Of a stretch of DNA of 64,000 bases, positions 40,867 to 50,687 are shown piece after piece; positions within the stretch are counted from its first letter, which is position 1, and each line of letters begins with the position of its first letter. Both the position numbers and the translations under genes were made by a program. The notes below the pieces were generated by a model. The model ran no database searches, was not told the DNA's origin, and worked only from the letters and a program-made list of their open reading frames with translations. Source of the stretch: CAVXXB01 sp963765585 (GTDB lineage: Bacteria > Calditrichota > Calditrichia > JAJRVZ01); assembly GCA_963765585.1 (NCBI GenBank), contig CAVXXB010000002.1:310001-374000 (forward strand), read 5' to 3'.

Positions 40867-41905
40867 TTTTTGCCAATTCCTCATTCTTCTGTTGGCGCAG
40901 TTTAAGGATACCATCGTGTAGTACATTTATGTCTCTTAACAACTCGCCATATTGCTGATAATTCAACGATTGATTTCCATCAGAGAGGGCTTCATGGGGA
41001 CGAGGATGTATTTCAACCATAACGCCATCCGCACCTGCTACCAGTCCTGCAAGAGTGACTGGTATAATTAGATCCGTACGGCCAGTTGCATGGCTTGGAT
41101 CAACGATGATAGGCAGGTGTGATAAATTCTTCACCATTGGAACCACATTTAAATCAAAGGTATTTCTGGTAAATTCCACAAATGTCCGGATACCGCGTTC
41201 ACATAATATAACCTGCTCATTACCTTCTGAGAGGACATATTCGGCACTCATGAGAAATTCACTGAGTGTTGCGGACATTCCTCTTTTAATAAATATGGGT
41301 TTGTCGGTTTTTCCCAGGGCTTTTAACAACTTAAAATTTTGCATACTGCGTGCACCGACCTGAAAGATATCAATATACGGATACAACAAATCGATATCCT
41401 CTATCTCCATTACCTCACTGATTACCGGTAAATTGTACTTTTTTCCGGCCGCGTGAATCCATTTTGCACCGGTTTCACCCAATCCCTGAAATGCATAGGG
41501 GCTGGTTCGTGGTTTAAAAACACCACCACGTAACACATGGCCGGCGGTTTCTGATAATTCGCGGGCAATATCAAAAATTTGTTCTTCGGTCTCCACCGAA
41601 CATGGGCCCGTCATAATTACCGGTTCAAGCCCGCCGATAGTTACATCTTTTACCTGTATAATTGTATTTTCAGGATGGAACTTTCGTGATGCCAGTTTGT
41701 ATGGCTCGAGAATGGATATAACCTTTTCTACCCCGGCCATGGCCTCGATTGCATTTTTATCCAGATCCCGCTTATCACCGATAACACCAATCAGACTCTT
41801 TTCTATCCCTTTTGATTCATGTACACGGGCACCCCGTTTAATGATGTGGTTTTTTATGGAATCGTATTCTGCCTGACTAATTGTGCCCTTTAAAACAATG
41901 ATCAT
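40841..41905 (-). CDS. aroF: 3-Deoxy-7-phosphoheptulonate synthase (DAHP synthase, AroF type I-beta)
   Basis: This enzyme condenses erythrose 4-phosphate and PEP, the entry of the shikimate pathway. The 354-residue protein has an N-terminal ferredoxin-like regulatory domain (1-75, MIIVLKGTISQAEYDSI to SILEPYKLASRKFHP) and a DAHP synthase barrel with MTGPCSVETEEQIFDIA, GGVFKPRTSPYAFQGLGETGAKW, QVGARSMQNF, IKRGMSATLSEF, CERGIRTF and VDPSHATGRTDLI. This is the layout of Thermotoga-type enzymes, in which the N-terminal domain mediates feedback by aromatic amino acids. It leads the overlapping run aroF-aroA-chorismate mutase-tyrA. Confidence 0.96.
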   Translation of the reverse strand: MIIVLKGTISQAEYDSIKNHIIKRGARVHESKGIEKSLIGVIGDKRDLDKNAIEAMAGVEKVISILEPYKLASRKFHPENTIIQVKDVTIGGLEPVIMTGPCSVETEEQIFDIARELSETAGHVLRGGVFKPRTSPYAFQGLGETGAKWIHAAGKKYNLPVISEVMEIEDIDLLYPYIDIFQVGARSMQNFKLLKALGKTDKPIFIKRGMSATLSEFLMSAEYVLSEGNEQVILCERGIRTFVEFTRNTFDLNVVPMVKNLSHLPIIVDPSHATGRTDLIIPVTLAGLVAGADGVMVEIHPRPHEALSDGNQSLNYQQYGELLRDINVLHDGILKLRQQKNEELAKNVQNFRSR

Positions 41906-41946
41906 TATATATCTCCCCGATATGATATTTTAATTAATATATATGG

Positions 41947-42555
41947 TTAAAAATCTAGTATTTTTGTGAGAAAAGATGGACGATGGTGCGGTGTCGGTCC
42001 GATTTGACGGATCGCTTCGATATGCTCCCTGGTACCATAGCCTTTATTTTTTGCAAATCTATACTGTGGATATTCACTATCCAGTTCCTTCATATAATTA
42101 TCACGTGCTACTTTTGCCACAATGGATGCGGCACTGATTGTAAACGATTTATCGTCGCCGTGAATAATACCTTTCGATGGTATTTCCACATCAGGTAAAT
42201 CTTCTCCATCGATGAGCAGAAATTCCGGTGTGATCGACAGTCCTGAAATTGCACGCCTCATCGCCAGAAAAGTTGCCTGCCGGATATTATGGCGCTCAAT
42301 CTCCCCGACACTCGCCTCACCGAGGTGAAATGCAACTGCATTTGCGCATAAAATTTGAGACAGATGTTCTCGTTTGCGTTGGGACAGTTTTTTGGAGTCT
42401 TTTACATCCGGATGGTAAAAAGATTTATTAAAAATAATCGCACATGCTACCACAGGACCGGCCAATGGCCCGCGACCTACTTCATCGACTCCTGCCAGAA
42501 ATGTATAATTCTGACTCCACAGATTTTTTTCAAACGCTAAATTATTATTATTCAA
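41947..42555 (-). CDS. rnhB: Ribonuclease HII
   Basis: RNase HII removes ribonucleotides embedded in DNA. The 202-residue protein has the catalytic stretch FLAGVDEVGRGPLAGPVVACAI (Asp and Glu), the DSKKLSQRKREHL helix, IDGEDLPDVEIPS, GDDKSFTISAASIVAKVARDNYM and the end NKGYGTREHIEAI. The start is probably the TTG at 42555 followed by AAT codons; no ATG lies nearby. It precedes aroF by 41 bases in transcription and may read into it. Length is usual. Confidence 0.95.
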   Translation of the reverse strand: MNNNNLAFEKNLWSQNYTFLAGVDEVGRGPLAGPVVACAIIFNKSFYHPDVKDSKKLSQRKREHLSQILCANAVAFHLGEASVGEIERHNIRQATFLAMRRAISGLSITPEFLLIDGEDLPDVEIPSKGIIHGDDKSFTISAASIVAKVARDNYMKELDSEYPQYRFAKNKGYGTREHIEAIRQIGPTPHHRPSFLTKILDF

Positions 42556-42639
42556 TATATAAGAATGAAAATTCCCTGTGGAAATTACTGTGGAACCGGC
42601 TAAAAATCAACTCAAGATGGCGGGTAATTTTAGATTCAC

Positions 42640-45600
42640 TTATTTGTCAAGAACCTGTCGTACTTTATCGGCCAAACCCTCAATCGAGTAGGGTTTATGT
42701 AAAAAATTAATTTCCTTATCCAGCGTACCGCTATGAATGATATGATTATCCGTATAACCTGATGTAAACAGAATTTTCAGATCGGGTAGGATTTTCTTTA
42801 AGTTACCAACCAATTCTTCACCACCCATTTCCGGCATGACAACATCAGAGAGTATCAAATCTATATGCTGTGTGTTTTGTTCAACAAGTCGAATCGCATC
42901 GAGCCCATGTATGGCAGGAATAACATTATAACCCATTGTATTTAATGCTGTTATGGTAAATTTTCGCACTTCTTCATTATCTTCGACATATAAAATCGTT
43001 TCCTTTCCGCCTTTGGGTGCTAATTCGGCTTCATCTTCACTAATTTTGACTTTATCTGTGGATTCCATGGGCCAATAAACATGAACGGAGGTGCCCTTAT
43101 TTATTTCACTGTATACATAGATATAGCCTGCATTCTGTTTGACGATGCCGTACACCGTGGCCAAACCCAACCCGGTCCCTTTAACCTTATCCTTAGTCGT
43201 AAAGAATGGTTCAAACACCCGCTCCTGCACTTCTTCATCCATTCCAATTCCGGTATCGCTTACTGAAAAACATACATGCATTCCTTCCTTTGAACCGGGA
43301 TGATTGCGGGTATATTGTTTATCCAGATATCTGTTTGCTGTTTCAATAGTTATTTTCTTCTCAGCAGCAGTGTCGGTTCGCTGATTTATTGCATCACGGG
43401 CATTAACAACAATGTTCACTAAAATTTGTTCGATCTGACCGGGATCTGCGGTTATATTCCCCAGATTAGTATCCAGTTGTATTTCCACATGAATATCTTC
43501 ACCGATCAAACGACGCAGCATTCGATCCAGATCGACAATCAAATGATTGACCTCAATTACTCTCGGTTCGATCACTTGTTTACGGCTGAATGCCAGTAAT
43601 TGCCGTACGAGGCCACTGGCACGCTTTCCAGACTTTTAATATTCCGGTAATTTCTTTAAAGAGAGGATTCCGGGATTCCATCTTCATTAGTGCCAGCTCG
43701 GCATAGCCGTTTATAGCAGTCAGAATATTATTAAAATCATGGGCAATACCCCCCGCTAACTGACCGACTGCCTCCATTTTTTGCACTTGCCGGAATTGCT
43801 CTTCAAATTTTTTATTCGCAGATATATCCGAAGAAACACCAACCATGGCAACTGGTCGTTTTTTCTCGTCCTTAATTAATGATGTTGAAAGATATATCGG
43901 AAAACGGCTGCCATCTTTTCTCTGATTTAGAACTTCTCCCTTCCAGCCCCCTTTTTGCGTACGTATTAATACTTTATCATTATTTTTTTCCGATTGGACG
44001 ATACTTATATGCTTGCCGATCAGTTCTTTTCTTTTAAATCCATAGGTTTTAATAAACGTATCATTTACAAACAAAATATATTCGTCCATATCAGTCACAC
44101 ATACGCATTCGCGAACACTGCGAACGGATTGAGCCAGCATAAGAACTTCACTTTCAATTTTTTTACGCTGACGGATATCTCTAACGATAAACCAGATCTG
44201 TTCAGTCTGGCTAATATCATCTTTTATAAGGTAAGCTCTTAATTCAACGGGAAATCTACTTTCATCTTTTCCAATCAGTTCTTTTTCATATAATTTGGTA
44301 TATCTTTTCTTTAAAAGTTCGCGTGAAATAATATTTTTTTCTGCTGTATGCCATTCTTTGGGTGAGAGTGCATACCAATTCTTTTCTGTAATTTCCTTTG
44401 CTTTATATCCGGTAAATTTTAAAAACGCACGGTTGCAATCTAATATTTTTCCATCCAGAGAAGCGATAACCGAGCCATCCCGCATATTATTAAATAACTC
44501 ACGATATTTCTTTTCCGAGCTGATTCTGGCAAGTTTGGCCTGTTTTCGGCTGGTAATATCCCACATGAATGATCTCGTTCCGACAATTTTACCACCTTTT
44601 TTAACCGGTGCCGCATGAATTTCCAGATAAATGGTGCTGCCATCTTTTCTCTTACCTCGAAACTCATATAGAACTCTTGTCCTTCTCCCCTGGGATCTAA
44701 GATCATGATACTTTTGTACTCTTTCAAGATCCTCCGGATGAACCAGTGATCTCACTTTCTGACGCATCATTTCATCTATGTTGTATCCAAAGAAATCGGC
44801 AAATTTTTTATTGAAATATTGAAAAGATCCATCAGGGTTGTCGATCAGGATGCCAATATTAGCGTTTTCCACAAGATCACGGTATCTCTCTTCTGACTCA
44901 CGAAGAATATGCTCGGCTTTTTTACGCAGCGTGATATCGCGCATGATACCTCTTAGCCCAACTATCTCGCCATCCCGCTTTATGGGAATTGCGTTCACCT
45001 CCATCGGCCGTGTATTGCCTTTTCTGTCCTTCTGATGCAATTCAAAGTTCAGTAAAGAATCTCCTTTAAATTCCCCCTTAATTGCTTTCAAAGCCCTGGT
45101 CACATCCTTGGCTGGTGTGGTCAGGGCCAAACTTTGTCCGACAAGTTCCTCCGCTTCATAACCATACATTTCCTTTACCCGTGGACTGACAAATTCAATT
45201 ATTCCCTGGTTTGATACCTGGAAAACAATATCAGCCGATGTTTCAACAAAACTGCGGAATTTCTGTTCGGATTCACGCAGGGCCTGCTCATGGGCCTTGC
45301 GTTCAGAGATCTCTTTCAACAATTCCATATTTACAGTCAGTAGTTCATCTGTTCGCTCATCAACGATCTTTTCCAATTGTTCGCGATGCATATTAAGTTC
45401 ATTCTCAACATGTTTTCGCTTAGATATATCCCGGGCGACGCCCATCACGATACGCTTACCGTTTATTTTTATCGGTTTGGTGATAACCTCCGCATAAACT
45501 TCTTTACCCGCTTTATCCAGCAAGATAAATTCATCCGGCCCGGTCGATTTTCCTAAGATATTTTTTGAAAGATTTGTGGCAGCTTTTTTTAGTTGATCTT

Positions 45601-45871
45601 TACGAAGGAGTTTTATTTGTAGAAAATTTTTCCCAATGAGCTCAGATTTATCATAACCAAGCAAATTAGCAGCAGCTTTGTTACCATCCAACAATGTGCC
45701 TTTAAGATCATTCAAATAGTAGGCTTCCGGAGCAAATTCCATAAGTTTTTTCAGACGTTGCTCCGAATTTTCAATCGTTTTATAATCAGATTGTAATTCT
45801 TTGTATTTATTCTTCAGATCTTCATATTTATTCTCGAGGATCTGAATTTTTTTATCTTTTTTCTCTGCCAA
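42640..45871 (-). CDS. Hybrid PAS-domain histidine kinase with receiver domain, interrupted by a one-base frame shift
   Basis: The protein of about 1,076 residues starts with a coiled coil (MAEKKDKKIQILENKYEDLKN) and carries five or so PAS/PAC sensor units in a row, each ending in a pattern such as VMGVARDISKRKHVE, RGIMRDITLRKKAE or WFIVRDIRQRKKIE. The kinase H-box is GGIAHDFNNILTAINGYAEL, followed, after the break at about 43630-43634, by RQLLAFSRKQVIEP, the ATP-binding HATPase (VVNARDAIN, VSDTGIGMDEE, GTGLGLATVYGI) and a receiver domain with phospho-acceptor Asp in LILSDVVMPEMGGEEL and Lys in LHKPYS. It is cytoplasmic, with no membrane segment. The cue and the final output are unknown. The frame opens at a TTG (45871). 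Confidence 0.9.
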
Positions 45872-46251
45872 TGCCTATCGCCTGTAGTTACCCATAAAAG
45901 ATTTTCGAACTTCTTTCTTAAATATTTAACTATAAATCGCAATAATATCTCAGGGGGGTATTGGAGATGTGATTAAGAGAAAAGATAAAAGATAAAAAAA
46001 ACAAAGAAACAAAGTTTCTGAGTTCCTTTGTCCCTAAGTCCCTGAGCATCTCGGGTTATAGCAGTGTCATCCTGTCCCGGAACGGGATCCCATGGATAAG
46101 GACCTTTTACCCAAAATAGTATTTCTGAATCAATTTTGAATATATTAAGATTAACCGCAAAGCACGCGAAGAAGTCACAGAGTACGCAGAGAATAAATTA
46201 TATAAAACTTTGCGATCTTTGCGTTTCTCCTTTGCGTCTTAGCGGTAATAT
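45872..46251. repeat. Repeat-filled gap between the M14 peptidase and the sensor kinase
   Basis: No gene is seen in these 380 bases. They hold in order: A-rich stutter (AAAAGATAAAAGATAAAAAAAAC) at about 45975-46010; the words TCCCTAAGTCCCTGAG near 46031-46046; a 47-base element at 46066-46112 (starting GTCATCCTGTCCCGG) with a near copy at 61031-61077; and an imperfect inverted repeat at 46150-46250 with left arm TTAACCGCAAAGCACGCG and right arm CTTTGCGTCTTAGCGGTAA. Confidence 0.75.
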
Positions 46252-48852
46252 TTACAATTTTGCCAGTAGTAGCGAATTAAAAAGTAATTTATAAGAAACC
46301 GGCGTGGATGCTCTGAACTGGGGATTGAAACCGAATATTACCAATTGTCCCTTCCCCTTTTTAATCCAGGCCATAACGGTTCTGTCTGCCAGAAGTTCTT
46401 CTTTTTCACAATAGCCACTGAGTAAGATTTCTTCCTCAGGAAACTTTGCAATTACGCGTCGATCCATATCAAAATTTGGGATGGAGGTTCTGAACACCGG
46501 TCTTCCGCGAAAAAAAACACCAATTTCATCCGGCAGACCATATGTTAGAGGATGGTCCGGAGTAATATTAATTTTTACAAATGATCCCGGGCAGTATAAT
46601 CCTTCCTTTTTTAGATCATCCGATATATCCGTAAAAGGGAATTGAAATTCTTCAATATTATTCTTTGAATGTTCTATGTTTTGCATACCGGTAAACAGGC
46701 CTGATGAACGGCCCCAGGAAATTACCAGACCGCCCTTGTCGATAAATTTTAACAGGTTCTGTTTACCTTCCTTCTCCATCCCTTTTGTGAATTCCGGAGG
46801 ATAACTACTCATATAGTAATTATTATTTGATTTCCATTTCCCATCAATCAGGAGAGACTTGTCTGTATCCGGAAAAACTACAATATCATAATTCTTCGAC
46901 AGATTTGCTTTAATAAGATCATTGGGACGCAACACTTTATAGGGAATGTTATAGCTATCAAATACAAATCTGGTCCAACCGGCATCCATATCATGAAAAT
47001 ACGTCTCTACTAAAGCGATTCGCGGCAGACGAAGATCTTCAAATTCCGCATTTGGTTTTTCCTTTAAATATACCGGACTGACGTTTAGTGATGGAATAAT
47101 TTTATTCAGTATATCACCAGCTTCGATAATAAAACTTCCTGCCGGATATTTATTGCCACCAAGGACCAAATCCTTTTTTATCCGGTAAACACTCTCTCCT
47201 TTTGAAAGAAATGAAAAAGCGGCAATGAAACTTTCATTATTTTCTGAGGAGAAAAACGCAAATTTATAATTAGCCGGAGCATCACTTTTTAAATTAAAAT
47301 CCTGACCGACTTCTTTCAGAATTTCATCAAATTCACCTGAGTGCGTATCAATTTCATATACCGACAAGCCTTTATGCAGGGGCAGAGACCAACTGGTGAT
47401 ATCATAGGGTTTGATTATTTCACCCCCTGGTGTATAATGCCTTACCGGATATTTTTGACGTTCCAACACTTCCTTTATAAAGGGACGAAATGGTTGAGAA
47501 AGCGGTATAATTATATCTCCCTGGCTAAATTGTGTATCACCGGATAGCACATCGGCGGTCAATTGATACACAGTGATGCCATGCTCCTGTAAAAGATGAA
47601 CCAAGGCGACCAACTCACTCTGATCCTTTTGCACGAGTGGGAAGATATAATAATAAGGCGCCTCATTTTTACCCTTTTCTACTTCGCGTCTGCATAAATC
47701 ATTTCTGAACGCCAGAATTTGATCATGGTATGTCGCGGCAGTATGAAGAATCGAATATGTGGATTCCTTCTCATATTCCACAATATCACCAAGTCGCCAC
47801 CAGCCACCTGGCCAGGGAAGTGGCATATTGATACTTTTTTTGTACTCCGAAAGACCTTTGCCCCCTACACTTAATTCATTAGGTTCGATATAAACCGGGG
47901 TGGCATATTTGACACTTGCCGCTTCCGTCAAAAATCCAATCACATTTTTCCAGATACAGGTTTCTGTCGAACCGGGCCAGTAATCATCGAACAAATAATG
48001 CTGGGATATACCGGCCAGATTTTTTGCTGTCATATCCTTTATCATATTTGCACCAAAAAGACCCGCCCAATTCCAGATTCCAGCATCGATATTTTCGGCA
48101 ATGGGATCATGATTTGGCGGCACATAATAACGCGGACCACGGGATCCCATCTGGTGCTTTTCGACCATTACCTGGGGAAACCAATCCAGATTGTAAATAC
48201 GGGCAATAGCTTTGGTATCCGATTGGCTCAAAATAACAAAATCACGGTTATTATCATGACCGACATATTTATGATACACACCGGGCATGGAGCTGCCTTC
48301 ATATTTGGTACCCTTATACTTGAGGTAATGTGTGATAATCATATCCATGCCATCCGGATTATGATTTGGCACCATCATATAAACCACCTTCTCAAGTTGC
48401 TCGAGCGTCTTGTTATCTGTAGCAGTAATAAGTTGGTAGGCTATGGATGGCGCCGCCTGAGCCGGACCAACTTCGCCGGAATGCATGGATAGCGTACCCA
48501 ATACAAACACCCTGCCGGACTCAATTAATTCTGTTCTCTGCTCCTCAGACAAATCCGGATCCAGCGCCAGACGCCGGTTTATCTCTTTTAAATTATTCAG
48601 ATTGTTAATGTTTGCTTCCGACGAGATAAATGCGATGTACATGGGTTTTCCCATGGGAGATTCACCAATTTTTTCCAATTTTATTTTTGCAGAGCCCTTC
48701 TCAAGAATCTGTAAATATTCAATTAATTTATCATATTTGAATAACTGCCGGTCGGTGCCCGGTTCAAAACCATAAAAATCCTTTGGTGTCTGAAGTGTTT
48801 GAGAAATCAAATTCGTAAATAGAACGAGGATAAACACAATTTTCATTTTCAT
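46252..48852 (-). CDS. Secreted M14-family zinc carboxypeptidase
   Basis: The 866-residue protein has a signal peptide (KIVFILVLFTNLISQ) and a zinc peptidase domain of family M14. Zinc ligands are H124 and E127 in LSMHSGEVGP and probably H233 in VEKHQMG; the PNHNPDGMDM segment (162-171) is the substrate loop. Beyond residue 400 lies a long region rich in strands of uncertain fold, followed near 630-780 by a glutamine amidotransferase-like (class I GATase) region with DIVFPDTDKS and GGLVISWGRSSG, as seen in many large M14 peptidases of FCB bacteria. It is probably periplasmic or surface exposed and trims peptides. The start at 48852 has AGGAG 10 bases before. Confidence 0.85.
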   Translation of the reverse strand: MKMKIVFILVLFTNLISQTLQTPKDFYGFEPGTDRQLFKYDKLIEYLQILEKGSAKIKLEKIGESPMGKPMYIAFISSEANINNLNNLKEINRRLALDPDLSEEQRTELIESGRVFVLGTLSMHSGEVGPAQAAPSIAYQLITATDNKTLEQLEKVVYMMVPNHNPDGMDMIITHYLKYKGTKYEGSSMPGVYHKYVGHDNNRDFVILSQSDTKAIARIYNLDWFPQVMVEKHQMGSRGPRYYVPPNHDPIAENIDAGIWNWAGLFGANMIKDMTAKNLAGISQHYLFDDYWPGSTETCIWKNVIGFLTEAASVKYATPVYIEPNELSVGGKGLSEYKKSINMPLPWPGGWWRLGDIVEYEKESTYSILHTAATYHDQILAFRNDLCRREVEKGKNEAPYYYIFPLVQKDQSELVALVHLLQEHGITVYQLTADVLSGDTQFSQGDIIIPLSQPFRPFIKEVLERQKYPVRHYTPGGEIIKPYDITSWSLPLHKGLSVYEIDTHSGEFDEILKEVGQDFNLKSDAPANYKFAFFSSENNESFIAAFSFLSKGESVYRIKKDLVLGGNKYPAGSFIIEAGDILNKIIPSLNVSPVYLKEKPNAEFEDLRLPRIALVETYFHDMDAGWTRFVFDSYNIPYKVLRPNDLIKANLSKNYDIVVFPDTDKSLLIDGKWKSNNNYYMSSYPPEFTKGMEKEGKQNLLKFIDKGGLVISWGRSSGLFTGMQNIEHSKNNIEEFQFPFTDISDDLKKEGLYCPGSFVKINITPDHPLTYGLPDEIGVFFRGRPVFRTSIPNFDMDRRVIAKFPEEEILLSGYCEKEELLADRTVMAWIKKGKGQLVIFGFNPQFRASTPVSYKLLFNSLLLAKL

Positions 48853-49123
48853 GATCGGAGAGCTCCTGTGATATGTGATTAAAAAAGGGATAAAAGAAAT
48901 ATAGTCTGCCTAACGATAAATCGCAAGGCATGCGCAGTAATGTCATTCGGATGAAATAGTTTTGGTATTTTCACTGCCTGAAGCACGGGAAGGTTTTGAA
49001 AAATGACAAATTATTGTTCAAATGACTCGGGACTCAGGGACTTAGGTGCTATTTATCATCAATAGCCGGTTATAGTATTGTGAACACTATGGAAAGCCTA
49101 AGAAACGACACATAAATGTTTCC

Positions 49124-50110
49124 CTACAGGTCCCGCACTTTAACAGACCCATCATTAGCCCGGATGGTAATATTGCCCTTACCATCATTGATTGTGCCCT
49201 GGTACCAGTTTTTTCCTTCTTTTGCACGGATCTCGTTGGAAAGGTTGACAGAAAAATCACCATCATCGGTTTCAATGGAAAGTTCGGCGGAGATGTCGGG
49301 ATCTAAGAACAATCGGATGGGGCCATCATCGGTTTCGAGAACAACATCAGGGTCAGAGGATTTTGCCAGTTCAAGTTCTATTTGACCATCATTTCCGCGA
49401 ATATCAATCTGATCCGCTTCAATTTTGCGCATTCTGATATCAGCGTCATCAAAACGAATATTAAAATTGCCCTTTGCTTTGTTTAGGATGCCGGAGCCAT
49501 CTTTTATTTCCAGGCGGAAATTTTTTGCCGAAATATCTGTAACCTCCACATCACCATCATCAGCCCAAATGGATATATCCGATTTAATTTTATTAATTTT
49601 CAGATCACCATCCCCGATTCGAAGATAGGTCTCTTCATTATTAATTTCTTCCAGGTTCAAATCGCCATCATCAAGTGTACATTCAATATTATTTTTCCAG
49701 CCGGTTATAACCATATTACCATCATCACCATCTAAATCAAGCATGAGATAATCCGGCGCTTTGATATCATAAGTATAGCGATGTATATGCCGCGAAGTAA
49801 CACCAAACCGGGAACCGGTTCGCTCGTGGGCGATAATGTGTAATGTGCGGCTGGTTTTATCAAATTCCACCTCAAAACTCCGATCATCATCGCCATTGCC
49901 CCTGTGATCAGCATGATAAACAATATCTACCTTAACCTCGTCCTGGTCCCATGGAGAAATGGTAACATCGCCATCGCCGGATCTGATGCTGAGTGTCATT
50001 CCCTTCGTCACAGAAAATTTTTCATGATATTCTTTTTTGACTTCTTCTGCAGACAGAACGGTAAAAGCGGAGACGATAAATAATAAGGAAACAATGGATA
50101 CATTTTTCAT
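49124..50110 (-). CDS. DUF4097 beta-helix protein, exported
   Basis: From the ATG at 50110 the protein has 328 residues and a signal peptide (MKNVSIVSLLFIVSAFTVLSA). The body is a run of about fifteen strands spaced 15-25 residues apart, each with an Asp-rich turn: SGDGDVTISPW, DGDDGNMVITGW, TLDDGDLNLEEI, GDGDLKINKI, ADDGDVEVTD, DDADIRMRKIEA, NDGQIELEL, TDDGPIRLFL, DDGDFSVNL and NDGSVKVRDL. This is the DUF4097/putative adhesin fold with repeated DGD turns, perhaps binding calcium. Surface or periplasmic location is likely, but no sorting tail is present. The isoelectric character is strongly acidic. Confidence 0.83.
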   Translation of the reverse strand: MKNVSIVSLLFIVSAFTVLSAEEVKKEYHEKFSVTKGMTLSIRSGDGDVTISPWDQDEVKVDIVYHADHRGNGDDDRSFEVEFDKTSRTLHIIAHERTGSRFGVTSRHIHRYTYDIKAPDYLMLDLDGDDGNMVITGWKNNIECTLDDGDLNLEEINNEETYLRIGDGDLKINKIKSDISIWADDGDVEVTDISAKNFRLEIKDGSGILNKAKGNFNIRFDDADIRMRKIEADQIDIRGNDGQIELELAKSSDPDVVLETDDGPIRLFLDPDISAELSIETDDGDFSVNLSNEIRAKEGKNWYQGTINDGKGNITIRANDGSVKVRDL

Positions 50111-50226
50111 AATTTTATCCTTTAAAATGATTCGGTAGTGTAAAAAATAACCACAGAGTACACGGAGTAAATTATTATTATTATTTATGTTAATGCTATT
50201 TCTAATCATCTCCCCTCTGTGATCTC

Positions 50227-50470
50227 TTATAAGATAACTCTCTTTATTCCTTCTTTTAATTTGTCAACATTAAAATTGATCAACAATCCGACTTTTAGAT
50301 TTTCTGCTCTCAGGTAAGTTAGCACCTGGGCAATATGAATATTCTAACAGACCTGGCCCAGGTAATGAGTGAACTTCAATAGCACAGGAAATTATTTTTT
50401 CAGTAATATTTCTTAAAGGATATTCTTTTAGAGTTCTCAGAGTTTGCCTCTGAGTGCTCTGTGGTTTCAT
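50227..50470 (-). pseudogene. Remnant of a GxxExxY (PD-(D/E)XK_3) protein
   Basis: The N-terminal part reads ITEKIISCAIEVHSLPGPGLLE in one frame (about 50345-50415), typical of the start of GxxExxY proteins. The C-terminal part reads LTYLRAENLKVGLLINFNV then KEGIKRVIL in another frame (50227-50330), the conserved family tail. The middle 60 or so residues, which carry the Glu and Tyr of the family name and its nuclease-like core, are missing, so the gene is broken by an internal deletion. The remnant lies between AACCACAGAG (about 50151) and CTCTGTGGTT (about 50457), an inverted word pair. Members often occur next to such repeats, but I cannot verify this here. Confidence 0.82.
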
Positions 50471-50524
50471 CTTTTAATCCTGTCTTTCATTTTTTCATAG
50501 AACATTTGACACTACCAATGATTC

Positions 50525-50611
50525 GGTACTCGGTACTGGGCTATCGGCTCTCATTAACTGCATAAAATGACACAACAGGACACGAGCGCCGAGTACCGAG
50601 TAGCGAGTACC
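50525..50611. repeat. Inverted repeat of GGTACTCG words
   Basis: Left arm 50525-50550 (GGTACTCGGTACTGGG followed by CTATCGGCTC) and right arm 50584-50611 (GAGCGCCGAGTACC followed by GAGTAGCGAGTACC) are reverse complements with scattered differences. Inside the arms the words GAGTACC and GAGTAGC are repeated as a stutter. The element lies between the GxxExxY remnant and the HAD gene. Confidence 0.75.
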
Positions 50612-50687
50612 TTTCAAGTCCATCGTGGTTTAGTGTTTTTAAAGTTCTAGTACGTGAGAATTCCTGCAGGGTTGCCTGATATCTATA

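Noticed and set aside
47998..48492. A 164-codon open frame on the plus strand
   Set aside because: It lies antisense to the zinc-binding part of the M14 peptidase, and its translation is low in plausible domains.
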